Shown: positions 1 through 8,168 of the stretch, in pieces
Layout of the letters: each line of letters opens with the position of its first letter
How positions within the stretch are numbered: position 1 is the stretch's first letter
From: Limnoglobus roseus
Lineage (GTDB): Bacteria > Planctomycetota > Planctomycetia > Gemmatales > Gemmataceae
Direction: 5' to 3'
Assembly (NCBI RefSeq): GCF_008254045.1
Contig: NZ_CP042425.1
Coordinates: 2,294,001 to 2,358,000, forward strand
DNA: 64,000 bases
The notes under the pieces: model-generated
The model's database searches: none
The model's input: the letters and a program-made list of their open reading frames with translations, nothing else
What the model was told of the DNA's origin: nothing
Program-made: the position numbers and the translations under genes

Positions 1-439
1 AGACGCCGTCGTGGATCACCCACACGGCGGCCGGATCGGATCGAAAGGCGAGCGATTTCTGCCGCACGGCCGCGAACAACCGCCGCGAGTCCCACGGGCT
101 TTGGCTGACGAAGTGCTGGAGCGCCTGGGCCAGGTTCGCTTCCACCATGATGACCTTGCTCGCGGCCGCGGCGATGGCCTCCACGTTGTTTCTCGCGCTC
201 GGTTCGAGCAACCCCCGCAGGTAAGCGCGAAATCGCAGCGATTGATCGGCTCGGTGGAAAACGGGCCGAAAGGCCGCGACGTAGGCCTCGAACCGTTCCA
301 GTCGGTCTGCTTCCAGGGTGGGCAGGAGGCTCTTGGTTGGCGTCTCAATGGCCTGACCCTCCTGGCTTTCCCCGGGGCGGGGCCGCCCGCTCGGTGGGAG
401 GCGTTTACTGGGCACTTCCTTCGCCGTGTATCCGATCAT
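1..439 (-). mobile_element. IS701-family transposase, N-terminal part, cut by window edge
   Basis: This is the first 146 codons of a leftward reading frame that starts with ATG at 439 and runs off the left edge without a stop. It would catalyse cut-and-paste movement of an IS701-type element. The visible part has the family's N-terminal layout: a basic Pro-rich leader, then a helical stretch around LERFEAYVAAFRPVFHRADQ, then YLRGLLEPSARNNVEAIA, then ALQHFVSQSPWDSRRL, ending in WVIHDGV, whose Asp normally belongs to the DDE catalytic centre. The terminal inverted repeat should lie between about 440 and 620 but I cannot place it. No frame break is seen in the visible part. The call rests on motif memory. 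Confidence 0.8.
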
Positions 440-669
440 CGGCGATACTTCCGTGATATGTTGATATTGTTTGTCATATTAATGATGATATCAGGCGGTC
501 CGCAGATGTGCAATCTCCCACCGAGTTCGAATGAGGTGGTGTTGTGCCACTTCGTCAGGTACGGATTGGCAAGGACGAGGCCAGAAACACTCGGCGACTT
601 GACAGAGTTGGACTACAATGATGACTGAATCGGTCGGGAAAATGCTCCTCTTCTCTCCTGGGGACGGCG

Positions 670-1086
670 ATGCTCATCACGGCACGGGCGGAGTACGCCT
701 GTCTGGCCATGCTCGAATTAGCGGCCCGACACAATGACCCCCGCCCCATCCGCCTGACCGAAGTCACTGATAAACACGCGATTCCGCAGCGATTCCTCGT
801 GCAAATCCTTTTGCAGATGAAGGCCGCTGGGTTGGTTTCGACAAGCCGCGGCGCGAGCGGAGGTTATCGCTTAGCCCGTGCGCCCGAAACGATCACCCTT
901 GCCGACATCCTCGGCGTCCTCGACCGCATGGAGAAGCCGGAAGACCGCAACCTCGCCCCTTCGACGATGGCCCGCGGTCTGCAATCCGTCTGGAAGCAAC
1001 TCGGCGAAACGCGGATGCATTTCCTCCAGAAGATTCGACTGACCGATTTGGTTCCTTCGTCGAACTCAGGAGACTATGTCATCTGA
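670..1086 (+). CDS. Rrf2-family transcriptional regulator
   Basis: A 138-residue Rrf2 winged-helix regulator. The start matches the family exactly (MLITARAEYACLAMLELA), the recognition helix region is near residues 37-60 (IPQRFLVQILLQMKAAGLV) and the wing carries SRGASGGYRLAR. Iron-sulfur members such as IscR and NsrR have three cysteines in the loop after about residue 90. Here that loop (EDRNLAPSTMARGLQ) has none; the only cysteine is at residue 11. It is therefore likely a CymR-like or other cluster-free member. The gene stands alone between an IS701 element and a DUF1559 gene, so its targets are not evident. A TTGACA at 599-604 and a TACAAT at 614-619 lie upstream but are only 9 bp apart. 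Confidence 0.88.
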   Translation: MLITARAEYACLAMLELAARHNDPRPIRLTEVTDKHAIPQRFLVQILLQMKAAGLVSTSRGASGGYRLARAPETITLADILGVLDRMEKPEDRNLAPSTMARGLQSVWKQLGETRMHFLQKIRLTDLVPSSNSGDYVI

Positions 1087-1388
1087 TTTTGGGTAATTAT
1101 CACTCGCCTAATCGACATTTGTTGCGGCTACTCTGTCAAATCGAATCGATCCCGTTGCCTAACGCCATTCGGCGATCACTAACGATTTAAGTATTATTCC
1201 CGTCAGTCATTGCGGTGATTTTAGAATCACGACTACCTCAATCAATTTGACGAAGTAGCGAGAACTCCTCCCCAGATCTCGCGAACCTTTCTTGAAATAG
1301 ATTATCTTGTTCGTCATCTTAGTGCGATAGACAGGTTGACAGCTTCGTCACTTTGTTGACTCGCCCGTCCATTCGGAGGTGATAGATC
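1087..1388. other. Gene-free stretch, AT-richer than its surroundings
   Basis: This stretch holds no credible reading frame. It contains a small hairpin (GTGATT at 1215-1220 paired with AATCAC at 1225-1230) without a T-run, a TTGACA at 1336-1341 without a matching -10 box, and just before the next gene a strong ribosome-binding site, GGAGGTGAT at 1376-1384, which fixes the GTG start at 1389. Confidence 0.6.
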
Positions 1389-2309
1389 GTGACTCGCAAG
1401 ATTCGACGCCCGGCTTTTACCCTGATCGAGTTGCTGGTGGTCATCGCCATCATCGCCATTCTCATCGGCCTGCTCCTGCCCGCCGTGCAGAAGGTCCGCG
1501 ACGCGGCGGCGCGAACCCAGTGCAATAACAACCTCAAGCAGATCGGCCTCGCGGCCCACAGCTTCCACGACAGTTATCAGTTCTTGCCGCCGGCGTTCAT
1601 CGGCGACAATTCCGAGGGGCTCGACGGGTGGGCGACGTGGGGAGCCTTGATCCTGCCGTACATCGAACAAGGCAACCAGTACAACCTCTGGGACGTTCGC
1701 TACCCCGCCTCGAAGCAACCGCTGGCGGCGGTCCAGACGCAGCCGAAGATTTACATCTGCCCCGCGCGGCCGTCGCCGGTTCTGAGCGTTAGCGACTTCC
1801 GCACAGAGGGGGCCGCCCTCACCGACTACGCGGCGAGTTTCGGCACCCACGCCGCTTACACGTCCTCGACTGGGGCCATCATCCCGAACACCCCCTACGT
1901 CGGCCTGGATAGCTCGGGCCAGCCCTACCTGACGAAGTGGGGCAGCCAGACGAACTTCGGCAGCATCCGCGACGGCACCAGCAACACCACGATGTTCGGC
2001 GAGAAGCACATCCGCCCGAACTCGCTCCGCGGCAAGAACGAGGACCGCAGCGTCTTCGGCGGCAACCGGAACAACACCCGCCGCATGTTGGGCGTCAGTG
2101 ACGTCAACGCCGACCAACGGCCGCTCCTGACGCCGGAAGTTCAAACCCTCGCGCTGGCGAACAGCAGTTTCGGCGGGCCGCACAGTGGCATCACGAACTT
2201 CGTCTTCGTCGACGGCAGTGTCCGCAGCCTCCGGGTCAACACGCCCGTCGACGTCCTCACGGCCCTCGTCACGCGGGACCGGGGCGAGGTCGTCAGCCTC
2301 GACAACTAA
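1389..2309 (+). CDS. DUF1559 pseudopilin-like surface protein
   Basis: A 306-residue member of the DUF1559 family that is expanded in planctomycetes. The N-terminus is a type IV pilin/type II secretion signal: a short basic leader (MTRKIRRPA) followed by [22 protein letters not shown], where prepilin peptidase would cut before Phe10. The adjoining helix [30 protein letters not shown] is the family hallmark, and the C-terminal [11 protein letters not shown] matches the conserved DG motif. The start is GTG, chosen because GGAGGTGAT lies 5-6 bases upstream. The function in the family is unknown; surface display or a pseudopilus-like fibre is inferred. The lipoprotein gene follows after 33 bases and is probably co-transcribed. 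Confidence 0.93.
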   Translation: MTRKIRRPAFTLIELLVVIAIIAILIGLLLPAVQKVRDAAARTQCNNNLKQIGLAAHSFHDSYQFLPPAFIGDNSEGLDGWATWGALILPYIEQGNQYNLWDVRYPASKQPLAAVQTQPKIYICPARPSPVLSVSDFRTEGAALTDYAASFGTHAAYTSSTGAIIPNTPYVGLDSSGQPYLTKWGSQTNFGSIRDGTSNTTMFGEKHIRPNSLRGKNEDRSVFGGNRNNTRRMLGVSDVNADQRPLLTPEVQTLALANSSFGGPHSGITNFVFVDGSVRSLRVNTPVDVLTALVTRDRGEVVSLDN

Positions 2310-2342
2310 TCCACACACCGGAACCGAACCAAGGGGAACGTC

Positions 2343-2768
2343 ATGACCATCCAACGGAATCTTCGCACACTCGCGGCCGCCGTTCTCACGACGATCGCCG
2401 CCGCGGGGTGCGGTAACTCGGGGCCGAAGACGCACGCCGTGACCGGGCAGGTCGTGTACACCGGCGGCGACGTGGCCCAACTCGCCGGGCACAACGTCGA
2501 GGTCGCGCTCAGTTCCGATCCCAACGTGCGGGCCTACGGCGTCATCGAACCGAACGGCCGGTTCAAGCTCCAAACCTACGAGAACGGCAAGATCATCCGC
2601 GGCGCGAAGGAGGGGGCTTACGACGCCCGCGTGGTAATCGCCGACGAGGGCGATGGCCAGTCCAAGAAGCCGAAGCTCGCGGTCCGCTACCTGAAGTTCA
2701 ACACGTCCGGGCTGAAAGTCAACGTGCCCGCGACGGACGACGTGCAACTGACCGTGGCCACGAAGTAA
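2343..2768 (+). CDS. Small lipoprotein, carboxypeptidase-regulatory-like fold
   Basis: A 141-residue predicted lipoprotein. Residues 1-22 form a signal peptide ending in a lipobox (IAAAGC), with Cys23 as the lipidated residue. The mature part (HAVTGQVVYTGGDVAQL, then YGVIEPNGRFKL, then GAKEGAYDARVVI) has the pattern of the small beta-sandwich found in carboxypeptidase-regulatory-like domains, where GxxxPDGxF is followed by a PGxY-like turn. Proteins of this kind commonly follow DUF1559 genes in planctomycetes, as here. No enzyme motif is present. Its likely place is on the inner or outer membrane facing the periplasm-like space, as partner of the upstream protein. AGGGGAA precedes the ATG. 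Confidence 0.85.
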   Translation: MTIQRNLRTLAAAVLTTIAAAGCGNSGPKTHAVTGQVVYTGGDVAQLAGHNVEVALSSDPNVRAYGVIEPNGRFKLQTYENGKIIRGAKEGAYDARVVIADEGDGQSKKPKLAVRYLKFNTSGLKVNVPATDDVQLTVATK

Positions 2769-2955
2769 CTACCCGCGAGCCACGCGGCCGATCCGGCCCC
2801 CAGCGAGCCGGCAACGAGGGGAGAGACGTTGCCGCCGCCGCGAGGGCGGAATCCTCAGCCCGAGCGTGGGAGAAGAGACACGCCCGGGCGGGGCCGGGTC
2901 GAACCGCGTGACCGCCATTCATCTAAAACCGAAATCATTCCCGAGGATTCTCAGC

Positions 2956-5544
2956 ATGTCGAGCCGCCGTTCCCGATCTGCCCTCGCGCTGCTGGTCGTC
3001 GTCACGACGGCGGCCGCCGGGCGGGCGGGCGAACCCGACGCCAACAAGGTCGCGTTCTTCGAAAAGAAGGTCCGGCCGATCCTGGTCGGCCAGTGCTACG
3101 CCTGCCACTCGGCCGACACCAAGCCGGCCGGCGGGTTGCGGGTGGACGACCGCAACGGCCTCCTCACCGGCGGGAACGCCGGGGCGGCCGTCGTGCCGGG
3201 CAAGCCGGCCGAGAGCTTGCTGATTCGCCGCGTGTCGCTGAAGGACGGCAAGCGGCGGATGCCCCAGGACACCGAGGCCCTGACGGCCGAGCAGGTCGCG
3301 GACCTGACGGCGTGGATCGCCGACGGGGCCGTGTGGCCGGCGGTCAAGCTGCCGGCATCGTTCGGCAAGCCGAAGGAGAAGTACGAGGAACTGCGGAAGG
3401 ACCACTGGGCGTGGCAGCCGCTCCAGGAGCCGAAGGCTCCCGCAGTGAAGGACGCGGCCTGGGCGAAGGACGACGTCGACCGCTTCCTGCTCGCGAAACT
3501 CGAGGCGCAGAGCCTCAAGCCGGTCGCCGACGCGGACACGGTCACGCTCATCCGCCGGATCACGTTCGACCTGACCGGCCTGCCGCCGACGCCGGCCGAC
3601 GTCGACGCCTTCGTGAAGGACTCGTCCGCGAACGCCTTCGCGACGGTCGTGGACCGCCTCCTCGCAAGTTCGCAGTTCGGCGAGCGGTGGGGCCGGCACT
3701 GGCTGGACGTGGCCCGGTACGGCGAGTCGACCGGCCCGAGCCGGAACATCCCGTACCCGCACGCCTGGAAGTACCGCGACTACGTCATCGACAGCGTGAA
3801 CGCCGACGTCCCGTACGACCGGTTCATTCGCGAGCAGGTCGCCGGCGACCTGCTGCCATCGACGAACGACGAGGAGGCCAACCGGCAGAAGATCGCGACC
3901 GGGTTCCTCGCCCTCGGCGTGAAGGACGTGAACCAGCGGTTCAAGGTCCGGTTCGTCATGGACAACGTGGACGAGCAGATCGACGCCGTCACCCGGTCCG
4001 TCCTCGGGTTGACCGTCAGTTGCGCCCGGTGCCACGACCACAAGTTCGACCCCGTCCCGCAGGCCGACTACTACGCCCTCGCCGGCATCTTCACGAGCAC
4101 CGACAACGCGGCCGGCGTGCGGAACCAGATGGGCGGCGCGGGTCTGGCGTACTACGTCCCCGACATGCTCGTGAAGCTGAGCGGCGACCTGCCGACGGCC
4201 CCGCCCGAGCAGGTGGCGAAGCTGACGGCCGCGGTGGCCGAGGCGAAGAAGGCGTGGGACGGCATCCGGGGCACGCCCGAGGGCCTGAAGCCCGGGCCGA
4301 ACGGCCAGCCGACGCAACGCCCGTTCCGCGTGAAGTACGAGCGGCTCCAGGGCGAACTGAACGCCCTGACCGACCCGGCCCAGCGGGGCCTGGCGGCCCA
4401 CGGCGTCCGCGACGCGAAGGCGATCGCCGACACCGAGATCCGCGTCCGCGGGGAGGCCGAGAAGCTCGGCCCGACCGTGCCCCGCGGCTACCTCACGGCG
4501 TTCACGGTGCCCGACGCGGCGGCCGTCAACCCGAAGCAGAGCGGGCGGTTGGAACTGGCCCAGTGGCTGACGAGCCCGAAGAACCCGCTGTCCTCCCGCG
4601 TGGCCGTCAACCGCGTCTGGCAGCACCTGTTCGGCACCGGCCTCGTGTCGACCGTCGACAACTTCGGCGTCACCGGCGACGTGCCGTCGAACCCCGACCT
4701 GCTCGACCACCTGGCGAGCCGGTTCGTCCGCGACGGGTGGAGCACGAAGAAGCTCGTCCGCACGCTCGTCCTGACGCGGGCGTACCAGCTCGGCGGCGAG
4801 GGCACGGAGGCCCACCGCACGCTCGACCCGGCGAACCGCCTCGTCTGGCGGCACGCCCCGCGGCGGCTCGACGCCGAGGAGTTCCGCGACTCGCTCCTCG
4901 CGACGGCCGGCGTCCTCGACGGCCAGCGGGCCGCCGGGTCGGCGGCGAAGGAACTGAAGATGGTCGAGATGCGGGACAACGGCCCGGAGGCCGCGAACGT
5001 CCACAAGGCGGCCGACGCGAGCACGGCCCGCAGCGTGTACCTGCCGCTGTTGCGGGGCGTCACGCCGCACGCCCTCGAAGCGTTCGACCCGGTCGAGCAG
5101 ACGCTCGTCACCGGCCGCCGGGACACGACGACCGTGCCCGGCCAGGCGTTGTTCCTGTTGAACTCGACGTTCGTCCGCAAGCAATCGCTGGCCCTGGCCG
5201 AGCGGGTGCTGAAGGAGAAGGACGCCGCGGACGCCGACCGCGTGCAGGTCGCCTACCGCCTGACCCTCGGCCGGGCCGCGACCGCCCTGGAAGTGGACCG
5301 TGCCCGGGCGTTCGTCGCCGAGTACGAGTCGGGCTACCGCCAGCACCCGGCCGCGAAGGCCGAGAAGCCGAAGGCGGCGGCGAAGCCGAAGACGGCCGAG
5401 GAACTGGCCGACCCCGACCAGGCCGACCAGACGGGCGAGGAGGTCGTCGAGGACGCCGTCCACCCGAAGGACGCGAGGACGGCCGCGTGGCTGGCTTTCG
5501 CCCAGGCCCTCTACGGGAGCGGCGAGTTCCGGTACGTCCGGTAA
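2956..5544 (+). CDS. PSCyt1-DUF1549-DUF1553 cytochrome-like exported protein
   Basis: An 862-residue planctomycete protein with a signal peptide (residues 1-24). The N-terminal PSCyt1 domain (about 30-125) carries one haem-c site CxxCH at 47-51 (CYACH), with Met102 as a possible distal ligand. The DUF1549 domain follows, including a second Cys/His cluster (CARCHDHKFDP) that may bind metal, and then the C-terminal DUF1553 domain with RVWQHLFGTGLV, SNPDLLDHLASRF and RRLDAEEFRDSLL. I chose the ATG at 2956 over the in-frame 2866 start because the signal peptide begins there. The DUF1501 gene lies 93 bases downstream and is the usual partner. The pair is thought to act in extracytoplasmic redox or polysaccharide chemistry, but no activity is established. 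Confidence 0.93.
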   Translation: MSSRRSRSALALLVVVTTAAAGRAGEPDANKVAFFEKKVRPILVGQCYACHSADTKPAGGLRVDDRNGLLTGGNAGAAVVPGKPAESLLIRRVSLKDGKRRMPQDTEALTAEQVADLTAWIADGAVWPAVKLPASFGKPKEKYEELRKDHWAWQPLQEPKAPAVKDAAWAKDDVDRFLLAKLEAQSLKPVADADTVTLIRRITFDLTGLPPTPADVDAFVKDSSANAFATVVDRLLASSQFGERWGRHWLDVARYGESTGPSRNIPYPHAWKYRDYVIDSVNADVPYDRFIREQVAGDLLPSTNDEEANRQKIATGFLALGVKDVNQRFKVRFVMDNVDEQIDAVTRSVLGLTVSCARCHDHKFDPVPQADYYALAGIFTSTDNAAGVRNQMGGAGLAYYVPDMLVKLSGDLPTAPPEQVAKLTAAVAEAKKAWDGIRGTPEGLKPGPNGQPTQRPFRVKYERLQGELNALTDPAQRGLAAHGVRDAKAIADTEIRVRGEAEKLGPTVPRGYLTAFTVPDAAAVNPKQSGRLELAQWLTSPKNPLSSRVAVNRVWQHLFGTGLVSTVDNFGVTGDVPSNPDLLDHLASRFVRDGWSTKKLVRTLVLTRAYQLGGEGTEAHRTLDPANRLVWRHAPRRLDAEEFRDSLLATAGVLDGQRAAGSAAKELKMVEMRDNGPEAANVHKAADASTARSVYLPLLRGVTPHALEAFDPVEQTLVTGRRDTTTVPGQALFLLNSTFVRKQSLALAERVLKEKDAADADRVQVAYRLTLGRAATALEVDRARAFVAEYESGYRQHPAAKAEKPKAAAKPKTAEELADPDQADQTGEEVVEDAVHPKDARTAAWLAFAQALYGSGEFRYVR

Positions 5545-5546
5545 TC

Positions 5547-5680
5547 GCGGAATTCGGTGTGCGGAACGCGGAGTGAAAACCACCCGCGTTCCGCCCCTTC
5601 CCCTGACACCTACCCCCATCACACACGAGGTTCGAATATGTCTTTGCACTCCGCACTCCGCACTCCGCACTCCGCACTCG
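5547..5680. repeat. Degenerate 7-bp repeats in inverted arms, running into a coding region
   Basis: Two arrays of 7-mers face each other. The left array (5547-5574) has four units: GCGGAAT, TCGGTGT, GCGGAAC, GCGGAGT. The right array (5646-5680) has five units of GCACTCC, the last being GCACTCG. The right unit is the reverse complement of the left consensus in rotation, so the arms could pair with a loop of about 70 bases that contains the ribosome-binding site and start codon (5638) of the next gene. The right array is inside that gene and encodes its residues 4-14. Confidence 0.85.
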
Positions 5681-7035
5681 CCCCGAGCCGCCGGCAGGCC
5701 CTGAAGCACGCGGGTGCCGGGTTCGGCATGGTCGCCCTCGCCGGGCTGCTCGGCCAGCAGGCGAAGGCCGCCGAGAAGGTCACGGCCGCGAAGCCGCTCG
5801 CCCCGAAGTCGCCGCACTTCCAACCGCGGGCGAAGAAGATCATCTTCGTCTTCCTGCAGGGGGCCGTGTCCCAGATGGACACGTTCGAGTACAAGCCCGA
5901 GCTCCAGAAGAACGGCGGCAAGGCCGGCCCCGGCGGGGGCACCCTGACGGCGTCGAAGTTCAAGTTCTCGCAGCACGGCCAGACGGGGTCGTGGTTCTCG
6001 GAACTGATGCCGAACATCGCCAAGCACGCGGACAAACTGACGTGGCTCCGCGGCCTGCACACGGACACGCCGGCCCACCCGCAGGCGGTCGTGCAACTGC
6101 ACACCGGGAGTGCGAACGCCGCCCTCACCCGGCCGAGCCTGGGCGCGTGGCTGATGTACGGCCTCGGCACGGAGAACCAGGACCTGCCCGGGTACGTGAC
6201 GATCAACCCAACGCCGAACTTCGGCGGGGCCGTCAACTACGGCAGCGCGTTCCTGCCGGCCCACTTCCAGGGCACGCGGATCGACGACCAGGGCCGCCTG
6301 CCGAACCTGCGGTCCGCGACCGCGGGTTCGCTCCAGCGGAAGCAGCTCGACTTGATCCAGGCGATGAACCGCGACCTCGGGGCGACGGCCGGGGCCCCGG
6401 ACCAACTCGACGGCGTGATCGAGAGCTACGAGCTCGGGTTCAAGATGCAGGGCAAGGTGCCGGAGTTGCTCGACCTCTCGAAGGAGCCGCAGGCGGTGAA
6501 GGACGCTTACGGCATCAAGGACGGGGCGGCCGGGTCGTTCGCCCGCCAGTGCCTGATGGCCCGCCGGCTGAGCGAGGCCGGCGTGCGGTTCGTGGAGATC
6601 TGCCAGCCCGGGTGGGACCACCACAACAACCTGCACAAGGGCCTCCTCAACCGGTGCGAGTCGGTCGACCAGCCGACGGCCGCCCTGCTGACCGACCTGG
6701 AGCAGCGGGGGCTGTTGGAGGACACGCTCGTGCTGTTCGGCAGCGAGTTCGGCCGGCAGCCGACGACGCAGGGGGCGGACGGGCGGGACCACAACATCAC
6801 CGGGTACCCGATGTTCCTGACCGGGGCGGGGGTGAAGCCGGGCGTCACGTACGGGGCGACGGACGAGTTCGGGATCCAGGCCGTCGAGGGCCGGATGCAC
6901 ACGAACGACCTGCACGCCACCCTGCTCGCCCTGCTCGGCCTCGACCACGAGAAGCTGACGTACAACTACGCCGGCCGCGACTTCCGCCTCACCGACGTCG
7001 CCGGCACCGTCGTGCGGGACATCATGAAATCCTAG
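5638..7035 (+). CDS. DUF1501 protein, Tat-exported
   Basis: A 465-residue member of DUF1501, related to the alkaline-phosphatase/sulfatase superfamily and exported by the Tat route. The twin-arginine motif SRRQALK is near residue 18, followed by a hydrophobic stretch (GMVALAGLLG). Typical motifs are IIFVFLQGAVSQMDTFEYKP near the start, then HPQAVVQLHTGS, then FGSEFGRQPTTQGADGRDHN and GGAGVKPGVTYGATDEFG. The start at 5638 follows a GAGG box at 5624-5627; an in-frame start at 5557 would overlap the spacer. It is the normal partner of the preceding PSCyt1 protein. The 11 residues after Met-Ser-Leu are encoded by a 7-bp tandem repeat, so slippage would change the frame. Confidence 0.92.
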   Translation: MSLHSALRTPHSALAPSRRQALKHAGAGFGMVALAGLLGQQAKAAEKVTAAKPLAPKSPHFQPRAKKIIFVFLQGAVSQMDTFEYKPELQKNGGKAGPGGGTLTASKFKFSQHGQTGSWFSELMPNIAKHADKLTWLRGLHTDTPAHPQAVVQLHTGSANAALTRPSLGAWLMYGLGTENQDLPGYVTINPTPNFGGAVNYGSAFLPAHFQGTRIDDQGRLPNLRSATAGSLQRKQLDLIQAMNRDLGATAGAPDQLDGVIESYELGFKMQGKVPELLDLSKEPQAVKDAYGIKDGAAGSFARQCLMARRLSEAGVRFVEICQPGWDHHNNLHKGLLNRCESVDQPTAALLTDLEQRGLLEDTLVLFGSEFGRQPTTQGADGRDHNITGYPMFLTGAGVKPGVTYGATDEFGIQAVEGRMHTNDLHATLLALLGLDHEKLTYNYAGRDFRLTDVAGTVVRDIMKS

Positions 7036-7254
7036 ACGTCCGAGTGCCTTACGGCCGGTTCGACATCCCGCGGACGGAAACCGTTCGCGGGAAGACGAAC
7101 CGGCCGCATTGGATGATCCGTAGTCAGACCATTTCTTGTCGGCGACGGGGTTCCCGAATGGCTCTCGGTGGCGGCCATTGCCTCAGTTTGACGAGGCGAG
7201 CCGCCAGCTCGGAGAGATGTCAAAGGCCCATCTTCTCCGGGGTTCCACCGGCGT

Positions 7255-7260
7255 ACAATG
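7255..7260 (+). promoter_or_regulatory. Possible -10 box for selC
   Basis: TACAAT ends 10 bases before the first base of the tRNA-Sec gene, the spacing expected for a -10 hexamer whose transcript starts at or just before the tRNA. No good -35 hexamer is seen 16-19 bases upstream, so the assignment is weak. Confidence 0.35.
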
Positions 7261-7270
7261 AGTCCGTCTC

Positions 7271-7365
7271 GGGGGTGTTTGCGCGGCTGGTGCCGGCCCC
7301 GGTCTTCAAAACCGGTGGGGGCCGTGAACAACGGCCCCGGAGGGTTCGATTCCCTTCCACTCCCG
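7271..7365 (+). tRNA. selC: tRNA-Sec, anticodon UCA
   Basis: A 95-base selenocysteine tRNA, the adaptor that inserts Sec at recoded UGA codons. The anticodon arm is perfect: CCGGT, loop CTTCAAA, ACCGG, with anticodon TCA at 7306-7308. The long extra arm is a perfect 8-bp stem (GGGGCCGT and ACGGCCCC), and the T arm is GAGGG-TTCGATT-CCCTT. The acceptor is the long 8-base type, of which 7 positions pair (one as G-U), and the D arm is less regular. The CCA end is not encoded. SelA, SelB and SelD are not in this window, and I see no selenoprotein here. Confidence 0.9.
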
Positions 7366-7392
7366 TGAGGTTTTGCGCACCCCGGCGGGCCG

Positions 7393-7920
7393 TTACTTCT
7401 TGCGGACCAGCTTCATCTTCCCGCAGTGGCTCTCGGCCGGCTTTCCGCCGTCCCACGCTTCGCCCGCGATCTCGATGTGGTCGTCGTCGACGAACGTCAC
7501 CGTCGCCGCGTGCATGTGCATGTCCTTCGCCGGGTCCAGGTTCGTGCCGCCGGCGAACTCCCACTTGATCTGATTGGCGGCGGACTTCGGGTCGGCCTTC
7601 ATCCGCGGTTGGTTGCCCAGGGCACAGTAGTGGGTCATGATCAGCTCGCCCTTGTCGAGGTGGTACATCGACACCATCTCCATCGGTTGGCCGGGGAAAC
7701 TCGTCTCCTGAACGACCGACCCGGCCGCGATTACCTTGACCACCGACACCACCTTGTCGGTCGGCTTTCCGTCCTTGTCGGCCTCGACCCAGGTGCCGGC
7801 CAGCTTCTTGATTCGGTCCAACCCGGTCTGGGCGGGGTCCGTCTTGGCGGTCGGCCCCGCGGCGTGGCCGACGACGGCAAGGGCGAGCAGCAGGCAGCCG
7901 GTGAGGATTCGTCGCGTCAT
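7393..7920 (-). CDS. Exported protein of unknown function (lipocalin-like pattern)
   Basis: A 175-residue protein with a signal peptide (MTRRILTGCLLLALAVVGHA). The mature part starts with GLDRIKKLAGTWVEADKDGKP, followed by alternating short strands (VVKVIAAGSVVQETSF, EMVSMYHLDKGELIMTHYC, ATVTFVDDDHIEIAG) and ends MKLVRKK. The KLAGTW opening and strand rhythm recall lipocalin-like or DUF1579-type beta-barrels, but I do not recognise a named family. The ATG at 7920 is preferred to the in-frame 7980 start because the signal peptide begins there. The gene ends 27 bases from selC, on the opposite strand. No enzyme motif is visible. Confidence 0.75.
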   Translation of the reverse strand: MTRRILTGCLLLALAVVGHAAGPTAKTDPAQTGLDRIKKLAGTWVEADKDGKPTDKVVSVVKVIAAGSVVQETSFPGQPMEMVSMYHLDKGELIMTHYCALGNQPRMKADPKSAANQIKWEFAGGTNLDPAKDMHMHAATVTFVDDDHIEIAGEAWDGGKPAESHCGKMKLVRKK

Positions 7921-8168
7921 GTCAGACTCCGAAAAGAAGTAAGGAAGCACCCGCCCCACGGGTGTGGGACCGCGTGCCACAGTAGTCGACCGGGCGGGGC
8001 GGAAATCGACACTCGACGGAACATTTTTTCAGTCGAATGAGGCGGCCCGCCAGAGGTTGGGCGAACGGCACGGACTCTGACGATTGCGAGGACTGGGGGC
8101 CGGAATCGGGAGCGATTGCCGGTTGCCTTCCCGTTCCCTTCTGCGGTGCATCTCCCAGGAGGGTCGCC

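Noticed and set aside
599..619. TTGACA plus TACAAT upstream of the Rrf2 gene as a promoter
   Set aside because: The hexamers are only 9 bases apart, too close for a sigma-70 promoter; each could still serve with an unseen partner.
2935..6948. A 1337-codon open frame on the minus strand opposite the PSCyt1 and DUF1501 genes
   Set aside because: It is Arg/Val/Leu/Gln-rich nonsense produced by high third-position GC opposite two well-conserved genes; no motif or start signal supports it.
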